Assembly (NCBI RefSeq): GCF_900099905.1
Contig: NZ_FNEE01000038.1
Span: forward strand, 1-35,775
Source: Mesorhizobium muleiense
Lineage (GTDB): Bacteria > Pseudomonadota > Alphaproteobacteria > Rhizobiales > Rhizobiaceae
Length of the DNA: 35,775 bases
Direction: 5' to 3'
Positions 23,443-30,875 of the stretch are shown here, one piece after another. Below the pieces are notes generated by a model, which made no database searches, was not told the origin of the DNA, and saw only the letters and a list, made by a program, of their open reading frames with translations. The position numbers and the translations under genes were made by a program. Within the stretch, counting starts at the first letter, position 1, and each line of letters opens with the position of its first letter.

Positions 23443-23676
23443 CTAGCGCCGGCTGCGCAGTTCGGGATGTGCCTCGATCTCGCGGCGCAGCGAGGCCGCG
23501 GCACTCACATAGGGCTCCTGCCTGGCGACGCTCCAGTATTTGAGCTCATCGAGCGGGATGCTTTCGCCGGTGACCGCACAGCGCACGAAGGCGCCGGGGC
23601 TGGTCACCTGGAAGTCGCCGTCCAGGTAGCGGATACGGGCTTCCTTGCCGCCGGGGCCTTCAAAGCGATTCATCAT
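23443..23676 (-). CDS. DUF2093 domain protein
   Basis: A 77-residue protein matching the small alphaproteobacterial DUF2093 family: MNRFEGPGGKEARIRYLDGD at the start, then GAFVRCAVTGESIPLDELKYW and a C-terminal EPYVSAAASLRREIE. One CxxxxxxI-type segment with a single cysteine is seen, too few ligands for a zinc ribbon. Function is unknown. It lies tail-to-tail with lpxK across the palindromic element, a placement often seen in rhizobia. The adjacent second methionine makes the start at 23676 or 23673 equally possible. Confidence 0.88.
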   Translation of the reverse strand: MMNRFEGPGGKEARIRYLDGDFQVTSPGAFVRCAVTGESIPLDELKYWSVARQEPYVSAAASLRREIEAHPELRSRR

Positions 23677-23819
23677 GACATGGAGCCAAGGTTCATGACG
23701 ATGTCATCGCCACAAAATGCCGGCAAGGTCAAGCTCCGAGCGAGGCAAGATTGGCTTCTGTCGGCTTCGTTTCGGACGGCAACCAGCCGAGCAGGCCGGC
23801 AAAGTGGATGCCCCGCATC

Positions 23820-24746
23820 CTACTGCTCGGCTGCGATGAAATCCTCGATCTTTTCCGCCGCCAGTCCAGCCTGGGCCGCGATGCGCCGGGCAAGCTCGGC
23901 TGCGGCGGCGCGCGGACGCCCGATTGGCCGGTCGAGCCAGTAGGATATCGGGCTGAGGACGACGCGCTCGTCGGCGGCGATGATACGGCCAGACTTCAGT
24001 TGATCCTCGGTCATCGGCGGCCGCGCCAGCGCGATGCCGAGACCATGGGCTGCGGCGCCGAGCACCAGATTGTAGTCCTCGAAACGGCGGTCCTGCGGAC
24101 GCGGGCGGTAATCGATGTCCTGTGCGGCAAACCAGGCACGCCAGGCCGAGGCGTCGGAATCGTTGATCAGCGGGAATTTGAGCAGCCGGGCAGGGTCGCC
24201 TCGGCCGATCTCGCGGGCGAGGTCCGGCGAGGCGACTGGAAACACATGTTCCTCGAACAGCTCCACCGAGACGCGGCCGGGGATGCGGCCGCGTCCGCAG
24301 CGGATCGACAGATCGATGCCCTCGTCGGCAAGGTCCGCCTGGCGGATATCGACGTCGAGCACGATGCGCAGCCTGGACGGATTGTTTTCCAGCGCCGCCA
24401 TGCGCGGCATCAGCCACAGCCCGCTGACCGAGGGAATCGAGGTCAGCCGCACCACGGCGGTGCCGCGCGGCTCGATCCAGCGGTCTGAATTGCTCGATAT
24501 CAGCGCGAAGGCCTCAGTGGTGCGCAGATGCAGGCGGTTGCCTTCGATCGTCAGCGAGACACCTCGCGCGCCGCGATCGAACACTTTCAGCCCGAGCCAG
24601 TCCTCAAGCTTGGCGATCTGCCGGCTGACGGCGCCATGGGTGAGATTGAGCTTTTCGGCAGCGGCCGAAAAGCTGCCCGTCCGTGCCGCGGCGTCGAAGG
24701 CGCGCAGGGTTTCGAGCGGCAGCATCGCGTCTGAGCTGTGATCCAT
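23820..24746 (-). CDS. LysR-family transcriptional regulator (GcvA-like)
   Basis: A 308-residue LysR regulator. The winged helix occupies about residues 5-65: LETLRAFDAAARTGSFSAAA, then LTHGAVSRQIAKLEDWLG and the wing GVSLTIEGNRL. The C-terminal effector-binding domain begins near residue 90 and includes DLSIRCGRGRIPG, characteristic of the GcvA/AmpR-like branch. It is divergent from the EamA exporter gene, which it probably controls. A perfect 9-bp inverted repeat covers its own start codon (24734-24756), suggesting autorepression. An ATG two codons upstream (24752) is possible. Confidence 0.93.
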   Translation of the reverse strand: MDHSSDAMLPLETLRAFDAAARTGSFSAAAEKLNLTHGAVSRQIAKLEDWLGLKVFDRGARGVSLTIEGNRLHLRTTEAFALISSNSDRWIEPRGTAVVRLTSIPSVSGLWLMPRMAALENNPSRLRIVLDVDIRQADLADEGIDLSIRCGRGRIPGRVSVELFEEHVFPVASPDLAREIGRGDPARLLKFPLINDSDASAWRAWFAAQDIDYRPRPQDRRFEDYNLVLGAAAHGLGIALARPPMTEDQLKSGRIIAADERVVLSPISYWLDRPIGRPRAAAAELARRIAAQAGLAAEKIEDFIAAEQ

Positions 24747-24756
24747 AATCACAGCT
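24734..24756. promoter_or_regulatory. Perfect inverted repeat over the LysR start codon (candidate operator)
   Basis: AGCTGTGAT (24734-24742) and ATCACAGCT (24748-24756) are exact reverse complements with a 5-bp spacer, and the LysR start codon (24744-24746) lies in the centre. It includes a T-N11-A arrangement, as expected for LysR sites. Its position would let the protein block its own synthesis while activating the EamA gene 59 bp away; this is inference. Confidence 0.7.
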
Positions 24757-24814
24757 GACCCTCGATTTGGTCGTTTGTCAACCGATCGGGAAAGGCGCTT
24801 TGTATGTTGAGAGC

Positions 24815-25729
24815 ATGAAACGCGGGATTAATGAAATGAACGCTTGTACCGGCACGTTGAATACGACACAGCGGATCGACACCACGGCGGCCATTGCGGT
24901 GGCGTTGACGGTGGTCGGCTGGGCCTCCGCCTTTCCGGCGATCCGTGCCGGCCTCGTCGCTTTCGGGCCGCTGGAACTTGGCGCGCTGCGCTTCGCCATC
25001 GCGGCGGTGCCGGCGGCAATCTTCCTCGCCGTCAAGCGGCCGGCGCTGCCCCGGCTCGATGAATTATGGCGCTTTGCCTTCGGCGGCGCCGTCTTCGTTG
25101 CGCTGTATACGGTAATGCTCAATTTCGGCGAGCTGACCGTCTCGGCGGGTGCTGCCGGCTTCATCATCAATGTCAGCCCGATCTTCACCGCGATCATGGC
25201 GATGGCGCTGCTTGGCGAACGCTTCTCGGGCCTGGCCTGGGCCGGCACATTGCTGTCCTTCGCCGGCATCGGCATCATCGCCATGGGCGAGGGGCAAGGG
25301 TTGCATTTCAACAATGGCGCGCTGCTGGTCCTCGGCTCGGCGCTGTGCTCGGCGGTCAACACCATCGTGCAAAAGCCGCTGTTTGCCCGCCATCATCCGC
25401 TGACCATTTCGGCCTCGAACATGCTGCTCGGCGCGCTCTGCCTGCTGCCCTTCCTGCCGAACGGCCTGGCGCAGGCGGCAGTTGCCGATACCGCCGGTCT
25501 CGGCGCCGTCGTCTTTCTCGGCATCGTGCCAAGCCTCATCGCCTACGCCGCCTGGGCGACAGCACTTTCCCGGCTGCCGGCGGCGCGCGCCTCGAATTTC
25601 CTTTATCTGGTTTCGCCGGTGGCGACGCTGATCGGCTTCTTCTGGCTGGGCGAGGTGCCGACGCTGCTCGGCATCATCGGTGGCGCGCTGGCGCTCGGCG
25701 GCGTCATCGTGGTCAATTTGAAGAGGTGA
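24815..25729 (+). CDS. EamA-family (DMT superfamily) transporter
   Basis: A 304-residue inner-membrane protein with ten predicted membrane segments in two tandem EamA repeats. Repeat one includes VVGWASAFPAIRAGL and ends with MALLGERFSGLAWAGTLLSF; repeat two begins near GALLVLGSALCSAVNTIVQK and ends LGEVPTLLGIIGGALALGGV. Members export amino acids or other metabolites; the substrate is not readable here. ATGs at 24815 and 24836 are both plausible. It is controlled in all likelihood by the divergent LysR gene. The C-terminal end converges on the P-loop protein gene 45 bp away. Confidence 0.92.
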   Translation: MKRGINEMNACTGTLNTTQRIDTTAAIAVALTVVGWASAFPAIRAGLVAFGPLELGALRFAIAAVPAAIFLAVKRPALPRLDELWRFAFGGAVFVALYTVMLNFGELTVSAGAAGFIINVSPIFTAIMAMALLGERFSGLAWAGTLLSFAGIGIIAMGEGQGLHFNNGALLVLGSALCSAVNTIVQKPLFARHHPLTISASNMLLGALCLLPFLPNGLAQAAVADTAGLGAVVFLGIVPSLIAYAAWATALSRLPAARASNFLYLVSPVATLIGFFWLGEVPTLLGIIGGALALGGVIVVNLKR

Positions 25730-25773
25730 ATCAAATAGTTGTAAGATTTTCCTGAATCGAAATGACCGTTTGG

Positions 25774-26307
25774 TCAGCGCCTGGGCGTTGGTTCGCGAGC
25801 AAGCGAGCTTACGAAGCCTGATATCTGACGGCTGCCACGCAGTCTCATCATCGGCACGAGCGGTCCCCTGGCCAACCGCTCCGCCTCGATGTGCGGTCGA
25901 CTGTTGCGATCGAAATTCCAGACGTAGCGCAGAAACGACAAAAATTCTTTGTCCAGCCTCTCGCTGCATCCTACCGGGAGATCAGGCCGAGGCCGGTTCA
26001 ATGCGCTACGCAATACGATCCGGCTCAAACAGGTTGTGCGAGGGGTGTCCAGCCAGACAATGAGGTCAGCTCGGGGAAGCCTTAAATCGAAAGTCTGCCG
26101 ATAATAGTTTCCCTCGCACACCCAGTCGTCACCAGAGATGGCCTCGTTGACGCGTGCGCGGAAAACCTCGTTTTGCGGTTTGCTCCAGCCTGGCCCCCAG
26201 AACAGCTTGTCCAAATGCACGACCGGCAATTTCAGCCTTTCGCCCATTTCCCGTGCAAGAGTTGATTTGCCGCTTCCGGCATTTCCGAGAATTACGATCC
26301 GTTGCAC
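25774..26307 (-). CDS. P-loop kinase-like NTPase (FlaR/adenylate-kinase-related)
   Basis: A 177-residue protein. The Walker A motif GNAGSGKST is at residues 8-16, directly after the first strand (RIVILGNAGSGKST). Next come VVHLDKLFWGPGW, the segment DWVCEGNYYRQTFDLRLPRA and a Walker-B-like LIVWLDTPR. This pattern is seen in proteins annotated as FlaR or DNA topology modulation protein, small adenylate-kinase relatives with no well-defined substrate. It lies downstream of mutL on the same strand, with a partial palindromic element (26333-26383) between. A 5-bp hairpin (TGACC-gttt-GGTCA, 25763-25776) overlaps its stop codon. Confidence 0.82.
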   Translation of the reverse strand: MQRIVILGNAGSGKSTLAREMGERLKLPVVHLDKLFWGPGWSKPQNEVFRARVNEAISGDDWVCEGNYYRQTFDLRLPRADLIVWLDTPRTTCLSRIVLRSALNRPRPDLPVGCSERLDKEFLSFLRYVWNFDRNSRPHIEAERLARGPLVPMMRLRGSRQISGFVSSLAREPTPRR

Positions 26308-26332
26308 AGCGCGACCTCAGACAGCTTTGGTT

Positions 26333-26383
26333 CCTCGCCCGGTGAAACGGGGGAGAGGTTGCCACGAAGCGGCCGGTGAGGGG
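26333..26383 (-). repeat. Solo half of a RIME-like palindromic element (E)
   Basis: Read on the minus strand, this 51-bp segment opens CCCCTCACCGGCCGCTTCG and continues with a CTCTCCCCC run, closely similar to the left half of element B (4319-4360). No matching right half follows, so it is a single, decayed copy. It lies between mutL and the P-loop gene. Confidence 0.6.
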
Positions 26384-26410
26384 CATAGATCCCGCCAAAC
26401 CAGTAGCTCT

Positions 26411-28270
26411 TCACCGCCGCCCAAACAATCTCTCAATGTCGGCGAGCCTGAGCTCGATATAGGTCGGGCGGCCGTGGTTGCAGGTGCCGGACCCGGGCGT
26501 CGCCTCCATCTGGCGCAGCAGTGCGTTCATCTCTTCCGGCTTGAGCAGGCGGCCGGAACGCACCGAGCCGTGGCAGGCCATGGTCGCGGCTATCCTGTCC
26601 AGCCGCTCTTTCAGCGTGTCGACGGTGTCGTTGTCGGCGATCTCGTCGGCAAGGTCGCGCACCAGCTGCTGGACATTGGTTTCGCCGAGCATCGACGGCG
26701 TCTCGCGCACCGCGACCGCACCCGGGCCGAAGCGTTCGACGGCGAGGCCGAAGCGGGCCAGTGTTTCGGAATGCAAGGCGAGCCGCTCTGCATCCTCTTC
26801 CGGCAGATCGACGATCTCGGGCAAAAGCAGCATCTGCGACGGCACGGCGCGCGCATGCAATGCGTTCTTCAGTGCCTCGTAGACCAGCCGCTCATGCGCC
26901 GCATGCTGGTCGACAATAACAAGCGAATCCCTGGTCTGCGCGACGATATAGTTCTCGTGCACCTGCGCGCGTGCGGCACCCAGCGCCATGCCGAGTCGCG
27001 TCTCCGCCGCTTCGTCTTGTCCGGCGCGCGCGTCGGCGCTGTGAAGCGAACCGGCATCGAACGCCGCCTGATCGTTTTCGCCGAAGCCGCCATTTGCAGA
27101 TCCTGCATCCAGCGGCCGTTGCGGCGAGCGGGCCGGATTGAAACCGGCGAAGCCGGAGGCCCGGTAGGCCGCTTCGTAGCTGCGATGGCCGTTGTCCGGT
27201 CCTGGATGCGCATAGGATGCTGCGCCTGGCCGGAATGCCGCCATCATGCCGGCCGCCCCTGATGTAGCGGCACGGATGCCGGCATTGGCCAGCGCCTCGC
27301 GAATGGCGCCGACGATCAGCCCGCGCACCAGCCCCGGATCGCGGAAGCGGACGTCGGCCTTGGCCGGGTGGACATTAACGTCGACGATGGCCGGATCGAG
27401 CGTCAGGAACAGCACCGTCACCGCATGGCGGTCGCGCGGCAGCACGTCGGCGAAGGCGCCGCGGATGGCGCCGGCAATCAGCTTGTCGCGCACCGGCCGG
27501 CCGTTGACATAGGCATATTGCTGCAGCGCGTTGGCGCGGCTGAACGACGGGATCGACACGTGGCCGGCAAGATGCACACCGTCGCGCATGGCGTCGATGG
27601 CGATCGCGTTGGCCGGAAAGTCGGCGCCCATCACTTGCGCGACGCGGCGCAGCCGGCCTTCCGGGCTGTCGTCGGTCGCCGGCAGTTCCAGCGTCGTGCG
27701 GTCGGAACCGGCCAGCGTGAAGCGCACGGCCGGGAAAGCGATCGCGATACGCTTGATCACGTCGCTGGTCGCCGAGCTTTCGGCGCGCTCGCCCTTCATG
27801 AATTTGAGCCGCGCCGGCGTGGCGAAGAACAGGTCGCGCACCTCGACCGTGGTGCCGCGATTGGCGGCCGCCGGCTTGACGGCGGACACGCGCCCGCCCT
27901 CGATGCCGATCTCGGCGGCGCTGTCGCCGTTGGCGGTGCGCGAGCGGATCGACAGCCGCGCCACCGAGCCGATCGACGGCAGCGCTTCGCCGCGAAAGCC
28001 GAGCGAGCGGATGTCGTGAATGTCCTCAGTGAGCTTCGAGGTGCAATGGCGTGCGATCGCCAGCGGCAGTTCCTTTTCCGGGATACCCGAGCCGTCGTCG
28101 GTGACGCGGATCAGGTTCAGCCCACCGCCGGCGGTGACGATCTCTATTCTGGCAGCGCCGGCATCGAGTGCGTTCTCGACCAGTTCCTTGACCACGCTTG
28201 CCGGACGCTCGATGACTTCGCCGGCGGCGATCTGGTTGATCATCGTTTCGGAAAGCTGGCGAATGGGCAT
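26411..28270 (-). CDS. mutL: DNA mismatch repair protein MutL
   Basis: A 619-residue MutL. The N-terminal GHKL ATPase holds Glu29 (VVKELVENALDAG), Asp58 in RVTDDGSGI, and the lid segment LGFRGEALPSIGS (91-103). The C-terminal dimerisation domain carries the endonuclease motif DQHAAHERLVYE (residues 454-465), with later ACHGSVRSG and GTCNHGRPT motifs, so this is the nicking type found in bacteria without MutH. A linker of about 100 residues, rich in Gly, Ala and Ser, separates the domains. The frame is open to 28420, but that leader would be translated from palindromic element D; MPIRQLSETMINQIAAGEV is the normal start. No mutS is in the window. Confidence 0.97.
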   Translation of the reverse strand: MPIRQLSETMINQIAAGEVIERPASVVKELVENALDAGAARIEIVTAGGGLNLIRVTDDGSGIPEKELPLAIARHCTSKLTEDIHDIRSLGFRGEALPSIGSVARLSIRSRTANGDSAAEIGIEGGRVSAVKPAAANRGTTVEVRDLFFATPARLKFMKGERAESSATSDVIKRIAIAFPAVRFTLAGSDRTTLELPATDDSPEGRLRRVAQVMGADFPANAIAIDAMRDGVHLAGHVSIPSFSRANALQQYAYVNGRPVRDKLIAGAIRGAFADVLPRDRHAVTVLFLTLDPAIVDVNVHPAKADVRFRDPGLVRGLIVGAIREALANAGIRAATSGAAGMMAAFRPGAASYAHPGPDNGHRSYEAAYRASGFAGFNPARSPQRPLDAGSANGGFGENDQAAFDAGSLHSADARAGQDEAAETRLGMALGAARAQVHENYIVAQTRDSLVIVDQHAAHERLVYEALKNALHARAVPSQMLLLPEIVDLPEEDAERLALHSETLARFGLAVERFGPGAVAVRETPSMLGETNVQQLVRDLADEIADNDTVDTLKERLDRIAATMACHGSVRSGRLLKPEEMNALLRQMEATPGSGTCNHGRPTYIELRLADIERLFGRR

Positions 28271-28363
28271 GGGGGCACTATAGGCGGATTCGTGGGCGGT
28301 GGGAGGCTGAAATGCATTGACCTCTAGCAAGGGCAGCCAAACTATAACCGCTGCGCTCCGTCC

Positions 28364-28520
28364 CACCCCCCTCTGGCCTGCCGGCCATCTCCCCCGCAAG
28401 GGGGGAGATTGGCAGTTCACGCGTTCCGCCAGCCTTCAACCGTTGGAGATTGGCGAAGGCCGAGGCGACATCCGATCTCCCCCCTTGCGGGGGAGATGGC
28501 CGGCAGGCCAGAGGGGGGTG
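28364..28520. repeat. RIME-like palindromic element D with perfect 46-bp arms
   Basis: Positions 28364-28409 and 28475-28520 are exact reverse complements over 46 bases, with a 65-bp middle. Each arm itself folds (CCTGCCGGCC; ATCTCCCCCGCAAGGGGGG), giving a cruciform or multi-branched RNA. Element C is a diverged relative. The element lies upstream of mutL; no transposase gene and no clear target duplication are seen. Confidence 0.9.
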
Positions 28521-28638
28521 CTGTCCCGCCACGATGTAGAGATAGGAGTATTGTTGAAGTGAATGGGCTTGCTCCCCAATTGACTTAGTGGAAATGGTCG
28601 GGTGAAGGCCAAAATCAAATTGCCGTTGGAGGCGACAT

Positions 28639-28803
28639 TTGGACGAAATCCTGGATTACTTAATGACAAAATTCGGTCGGTGGATACAGCGTCGAAAGGG
28701 TAGAATTGCCAAAATAGCGTGGTTCACAATCTGGACGGTTATTTCGATATCGCTAACGGTTTTTATGATTTATCTCCTGTATATACGAAATCTGACCATA
28801 TAG
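28639..28803 (+). CDS. Small single-span membrane protein, unknown
   Basis: A 54-residue reading frame from TTG at 28639 to TAG at 28801. It has a textbook Shine-Dalgarno GGAGG at 28628-28632, six bases before the start. The N-terminal third is amphipathic (DEILDYLMTKFGRW), followed by a basic patch (QRRKGRIAK) and one long hydrophobic span (about residues 27-49, WFTIWTVISISLTVFMIYLL), then a short tail. Basic residues before the span predict the N-terminus in the cytoplasm. The codons are AT-rich, unlike any other gene in the window, which suggests recent acquisition. I know no family for it. It stands alone between mutL and a LysR gene, with no obvious promoter. Confidence 0.55.
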   Translation: MDEILDYLMTKFGRWIQRRKGRIAKIAWFTIWTVISISLTVFMIYLLYIRNLTI

Positions 28804-28860
28804 ATCTTCTATCGTCGGGTTGTTCTCAAGGAAATCCACGCAGCCGACCGCTCGTGCATT

Positions 28861-29763
28861 TCAAGTCATCAGCCTGGGCAGCGCTGCTGCCAGCGCGTCG
28901 ACGGCAAGGCGGACCTTCAGCGGCAAGTGAGGCGTCTGCAGCCAGAGCGCATAGGCGTCGTAAAGAAATCCCGGCTGTTCCGGCAACAGCACGACAAGTG
29001 CGCCGGCCTGAATGCGCTCACGCACCAGCCAGTATGGCAGCCAGGCGAGCCCCATGCTGGCGGCCGCGGCATCGGCGATCGCAGCGAGGTCGTCGAGCCG
29101 CAGCCGGCTGACCGGCATGACCTCCAGCGCACGCTGGCCATCACGCGGAAACAGCCACGGTTGAACGACACGGCCCGAACGGCGGTAGATGATGGTTTGG
29201 TGGCTGCCGAGATCCTCTACCCGCCGTGGCTGCCCGTGCATCTCGAGATAGGATGGCGACGCGCAGACGACCATGCGCTGGCGCGCGACGCGACGCGCCA
29301 TCACGCCGGCCTGGTCCTCCAGATTGCCGGTCCGGATGGCAAGATCGCAGCCATCCTCTGCAAGATCGGCGATGGGATCGCTGAAAGACAGGTCGAGTTC
29401 CAGAGCGGGATATCGCTGCGCAAGCTCCAGCAGGATCGGGGCAACGCAGCGCCGGCCGAAGTGTACGGGCATGATGACGCGCAGCTTTCCGCGTGGTTCG
29501 GAAAGTTGATCGGCCGCCAGTGCATCCGCAGCTTCGGCTTCAGCGAGCAGCATCCGGCAGCGCTCATAGTAGGCGCGCCCGAAGTCGGTCAGGCTCTGGC
29601 GGCGTGTGGTCCGGTTGATGAGGCGCACGCCCAGACGCTCCTCGAGAAACCGGACATGCTTGCCGACCATCGGTCCGGACAGATCGAGAGCGGCAGCAGT
29701 CGCCGCGAACGAGCCAAGATCGACGGTTTTGACGAACACGGCCATGCTCGTAAGGCGATCCAT
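28861..29763 (-). CDS. LysR-family transcriptional regulator
   Basis: A 300-residue LysR regulator. The DNA-binding domain opens MDRLTSMAVFVKTVDLGSFA, with the recognition region LSGPMVGKHVRFLEERLGV and the wing RRQSLTDFGRAYYERC. The effector domain starts near residue 90, with LRVIMPVHFGRRCVAP and DLAIRTGNLEDQAGV, resembling the group that controls quinone or alcohol dehydrogenase genes. It is divergent from the quinone-oxidoreductase-like gene, 104 bp away, and is the likely regulator of it. A perfect 6-bp inverted repeat lies 4 bp upstream of its start (29768-29782). Confidence 0.93.
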   Translation of the reverse strand: MDRLTSMAVFVKTVDLGSFAATAAALDLSGPMVGKHVRFLEERLGVRLINRTTRRQSLTDFGRAYYERCRMLLAEAEAADALAADQLSEPRGKLRVIMPVHFGRRCVAPILLELAQRYPALELDLSFSDPIADLAEDGCDLAIRTGNLEDQAGVMARRVARQRMVVCASPSYLEMHGQPRRVEDLGSHQTIIYRRSGRVVQPWLFPRDGQRALEVMPVSRLRLDDLAAIADAAAASMGLAWLPYWLVRERIQAGALVVLLPEQPGFLYDAYALWLQTPHLPLKVRLAVDALAAALPRLMT

Positions 29764-29767
29764 ATTC

Positions 29768-29782
29768 GAAACTCCCAGTTTC
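29768..29782. promoter_or_regulatory. Inverted repeat next to the LysR start codon (candidate operator)
   Basis: GAAACT (29768-29773) and AGTTTC (29777-29782) are exact reverse complements, separated by CCC. The site begins 4 bp upstream of the LysR start codon, in the divergent intergenic region. It is shorter than the sites of the other two LysR genes and could be chance, but its placement is the same. Confidence 0.5.
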
Positions 29783-29867
29783 TACTGTGTTGCCAAAGCA
29801 ATCATTTATCTGCCGGATGGCCGGTGGCATAGCGTATTCGGTTCAAATATTTTGGAGTTATGGCCGC

Positions 29868-30860
29868 ATGGCACGTGTTGTTCGCTTTCATGAGCATGGT
29901 GGTCCCGAGGTTCTGCGCATCGAGGATCTCGATATTCCCGCGCTCGGTCGGGGCGAGATTCAGATCCGGGTCAAGGCATTGGGTCTCAACCGGGCCGAGG
30001 CGCTGCTGCGTTCGGGCACTTATATCCAGACGCCGCCGTTGCCGTCCGGTCTTGGCCTTGAGGCAGCGGGTGTCGTCGAAGCGGTCGGCGAAGCCGTGCA
30101 CGGTTTTGCGCCAGGTGACGCCGTCAGCGTCGTGCCGCCATTATCGATGGCCCGCTGGCCCGCCTATGGTGAGATTGCCACATATCCCGCCCATCTCGTG
30201 GCCAAGCACCCGCCATCGCTTACCTGGGAAGAGGCGGCAGCCGTCTGGATGCAATATCTCACCGCCTATGGCGCACTGATCGACATTGCCAAGCTCAGCA
30301 GAGACGACTTCGTCGTCATTACCGCGGCATCGAGCAGTGTCGGACTTGCCGCGATCCAGATTGCCAACATCGTTGGTGCGACCGCGATCGCGGTGACGCG
30401 GACATCTGCCAAGAGAGAGGCCCTGCTCAAGTTCGGGGCGGCCCATGTCGTCGCTTCAGCGGACGCAGATCTGGAAGCCCGGCTGAAGGAAATCGCCAGT
30501 CCGGACAACATCCGAGTGGTTTTCGACGCAGTCGGCGGCCCGATTTTCGAACCTCTGACGGCGGCGATGGCACGGGGTGGCATTCTCATCGAATATGGCG
30601 GCTTGAGCCCCGAGCCGACGCCGTTCCCGCTGTTCGATGTGCTGGCCAAGACGCTGACGCTGCGCGGCTATCTCGTCCACGAGATCACTGGCGATCCGGT
30701 GAAGTTGGAAGCTGCCAAGGCGTTCATCCTCGACGGATTGATGTCGGGTTCGCTAAAGCCGGTAATCGCCAAAACCTTTTCATTCGAGCAGATCGTCGAA
30801 GCGCATCGCTTTCTCGAGTCGAACGAGCAATTCGGCAAGATCGTCGTGACGGTTGATTGA
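29868..30860 (+). CDS. Quinone-oxidoreductase-like MDR family NADPH-dependent reductase
   Basis: A 330-residue medium-chain dehydrogenase/reductase. The GroES-like N-terminal domain begins ARVVRFHEHGGPEVLRIED; the Rossmann half holds the nucleotide loop ITAASSSVGLAAIQIANIVG. The structural four-cysteine zinc lobe and the catalytic zinc cysteine of alcohol dehydrogenases are absent, so it belongs to the zinc-free quinone-oxidoreductase group, which reduces quinones or enones with NADPH. The start at 29868 matches the family; the longer frame from 29787 has no supporting ribosome binding site. Its divergent LysR partner suggests induction by an electrophile or redox-active compound (inference). 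Confidence 0.88.
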   Translation: MARVVRFHEHGGPEVLRIEDLDIPALGRGEIQIRVKALGLNRAEALLRSGTYIQTPPLPSGLGLEAAGVVEAVGEAVHGFAPGDAVSVVPPLSMARWPAYGEIATYPAHLVAKHPPSLTWEEAAAVWMQYLTAYGALIDIAKLSRDDFVVITAASSSVGLAAIQIANIVGATAIAVTRTSAKREALLKFGAAHVVASADADLEARLKEIASPDNIRVVFDAVGGPIFEPLTAAMARGGILIEYGGLSPEPTPFPLFDVLAKTLTLRGYLVHEITGDPVKLEAAKAFILDGLMSGSLKPVIAKTFSFEQIVEAHRFLESNEQFGKIVVTVD

Positions 30861-30875
30861 GCATTAATGGGAGCC

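Noticed and set aside
25763..25776. Transcription terminator between the EamA and P-loop genes
   Set aside because: The 5-bp stem is weak, has no T-run and overlaps the P-loop stop codon. It is noted in that gene entry only.
28271..28420. 50-residue N-terminal extension of MutL
   Set aside because: The extension reads through palindromic element D, and MutL proteins begin at the MPIRQL position.
28364..28520. Insertion sequence
   Set aside because: The 46-bp arms enclose only 65 bp with no open frame, and no transposase gene lies in the window. It is better described as a non-autonomous palindromic repeat.
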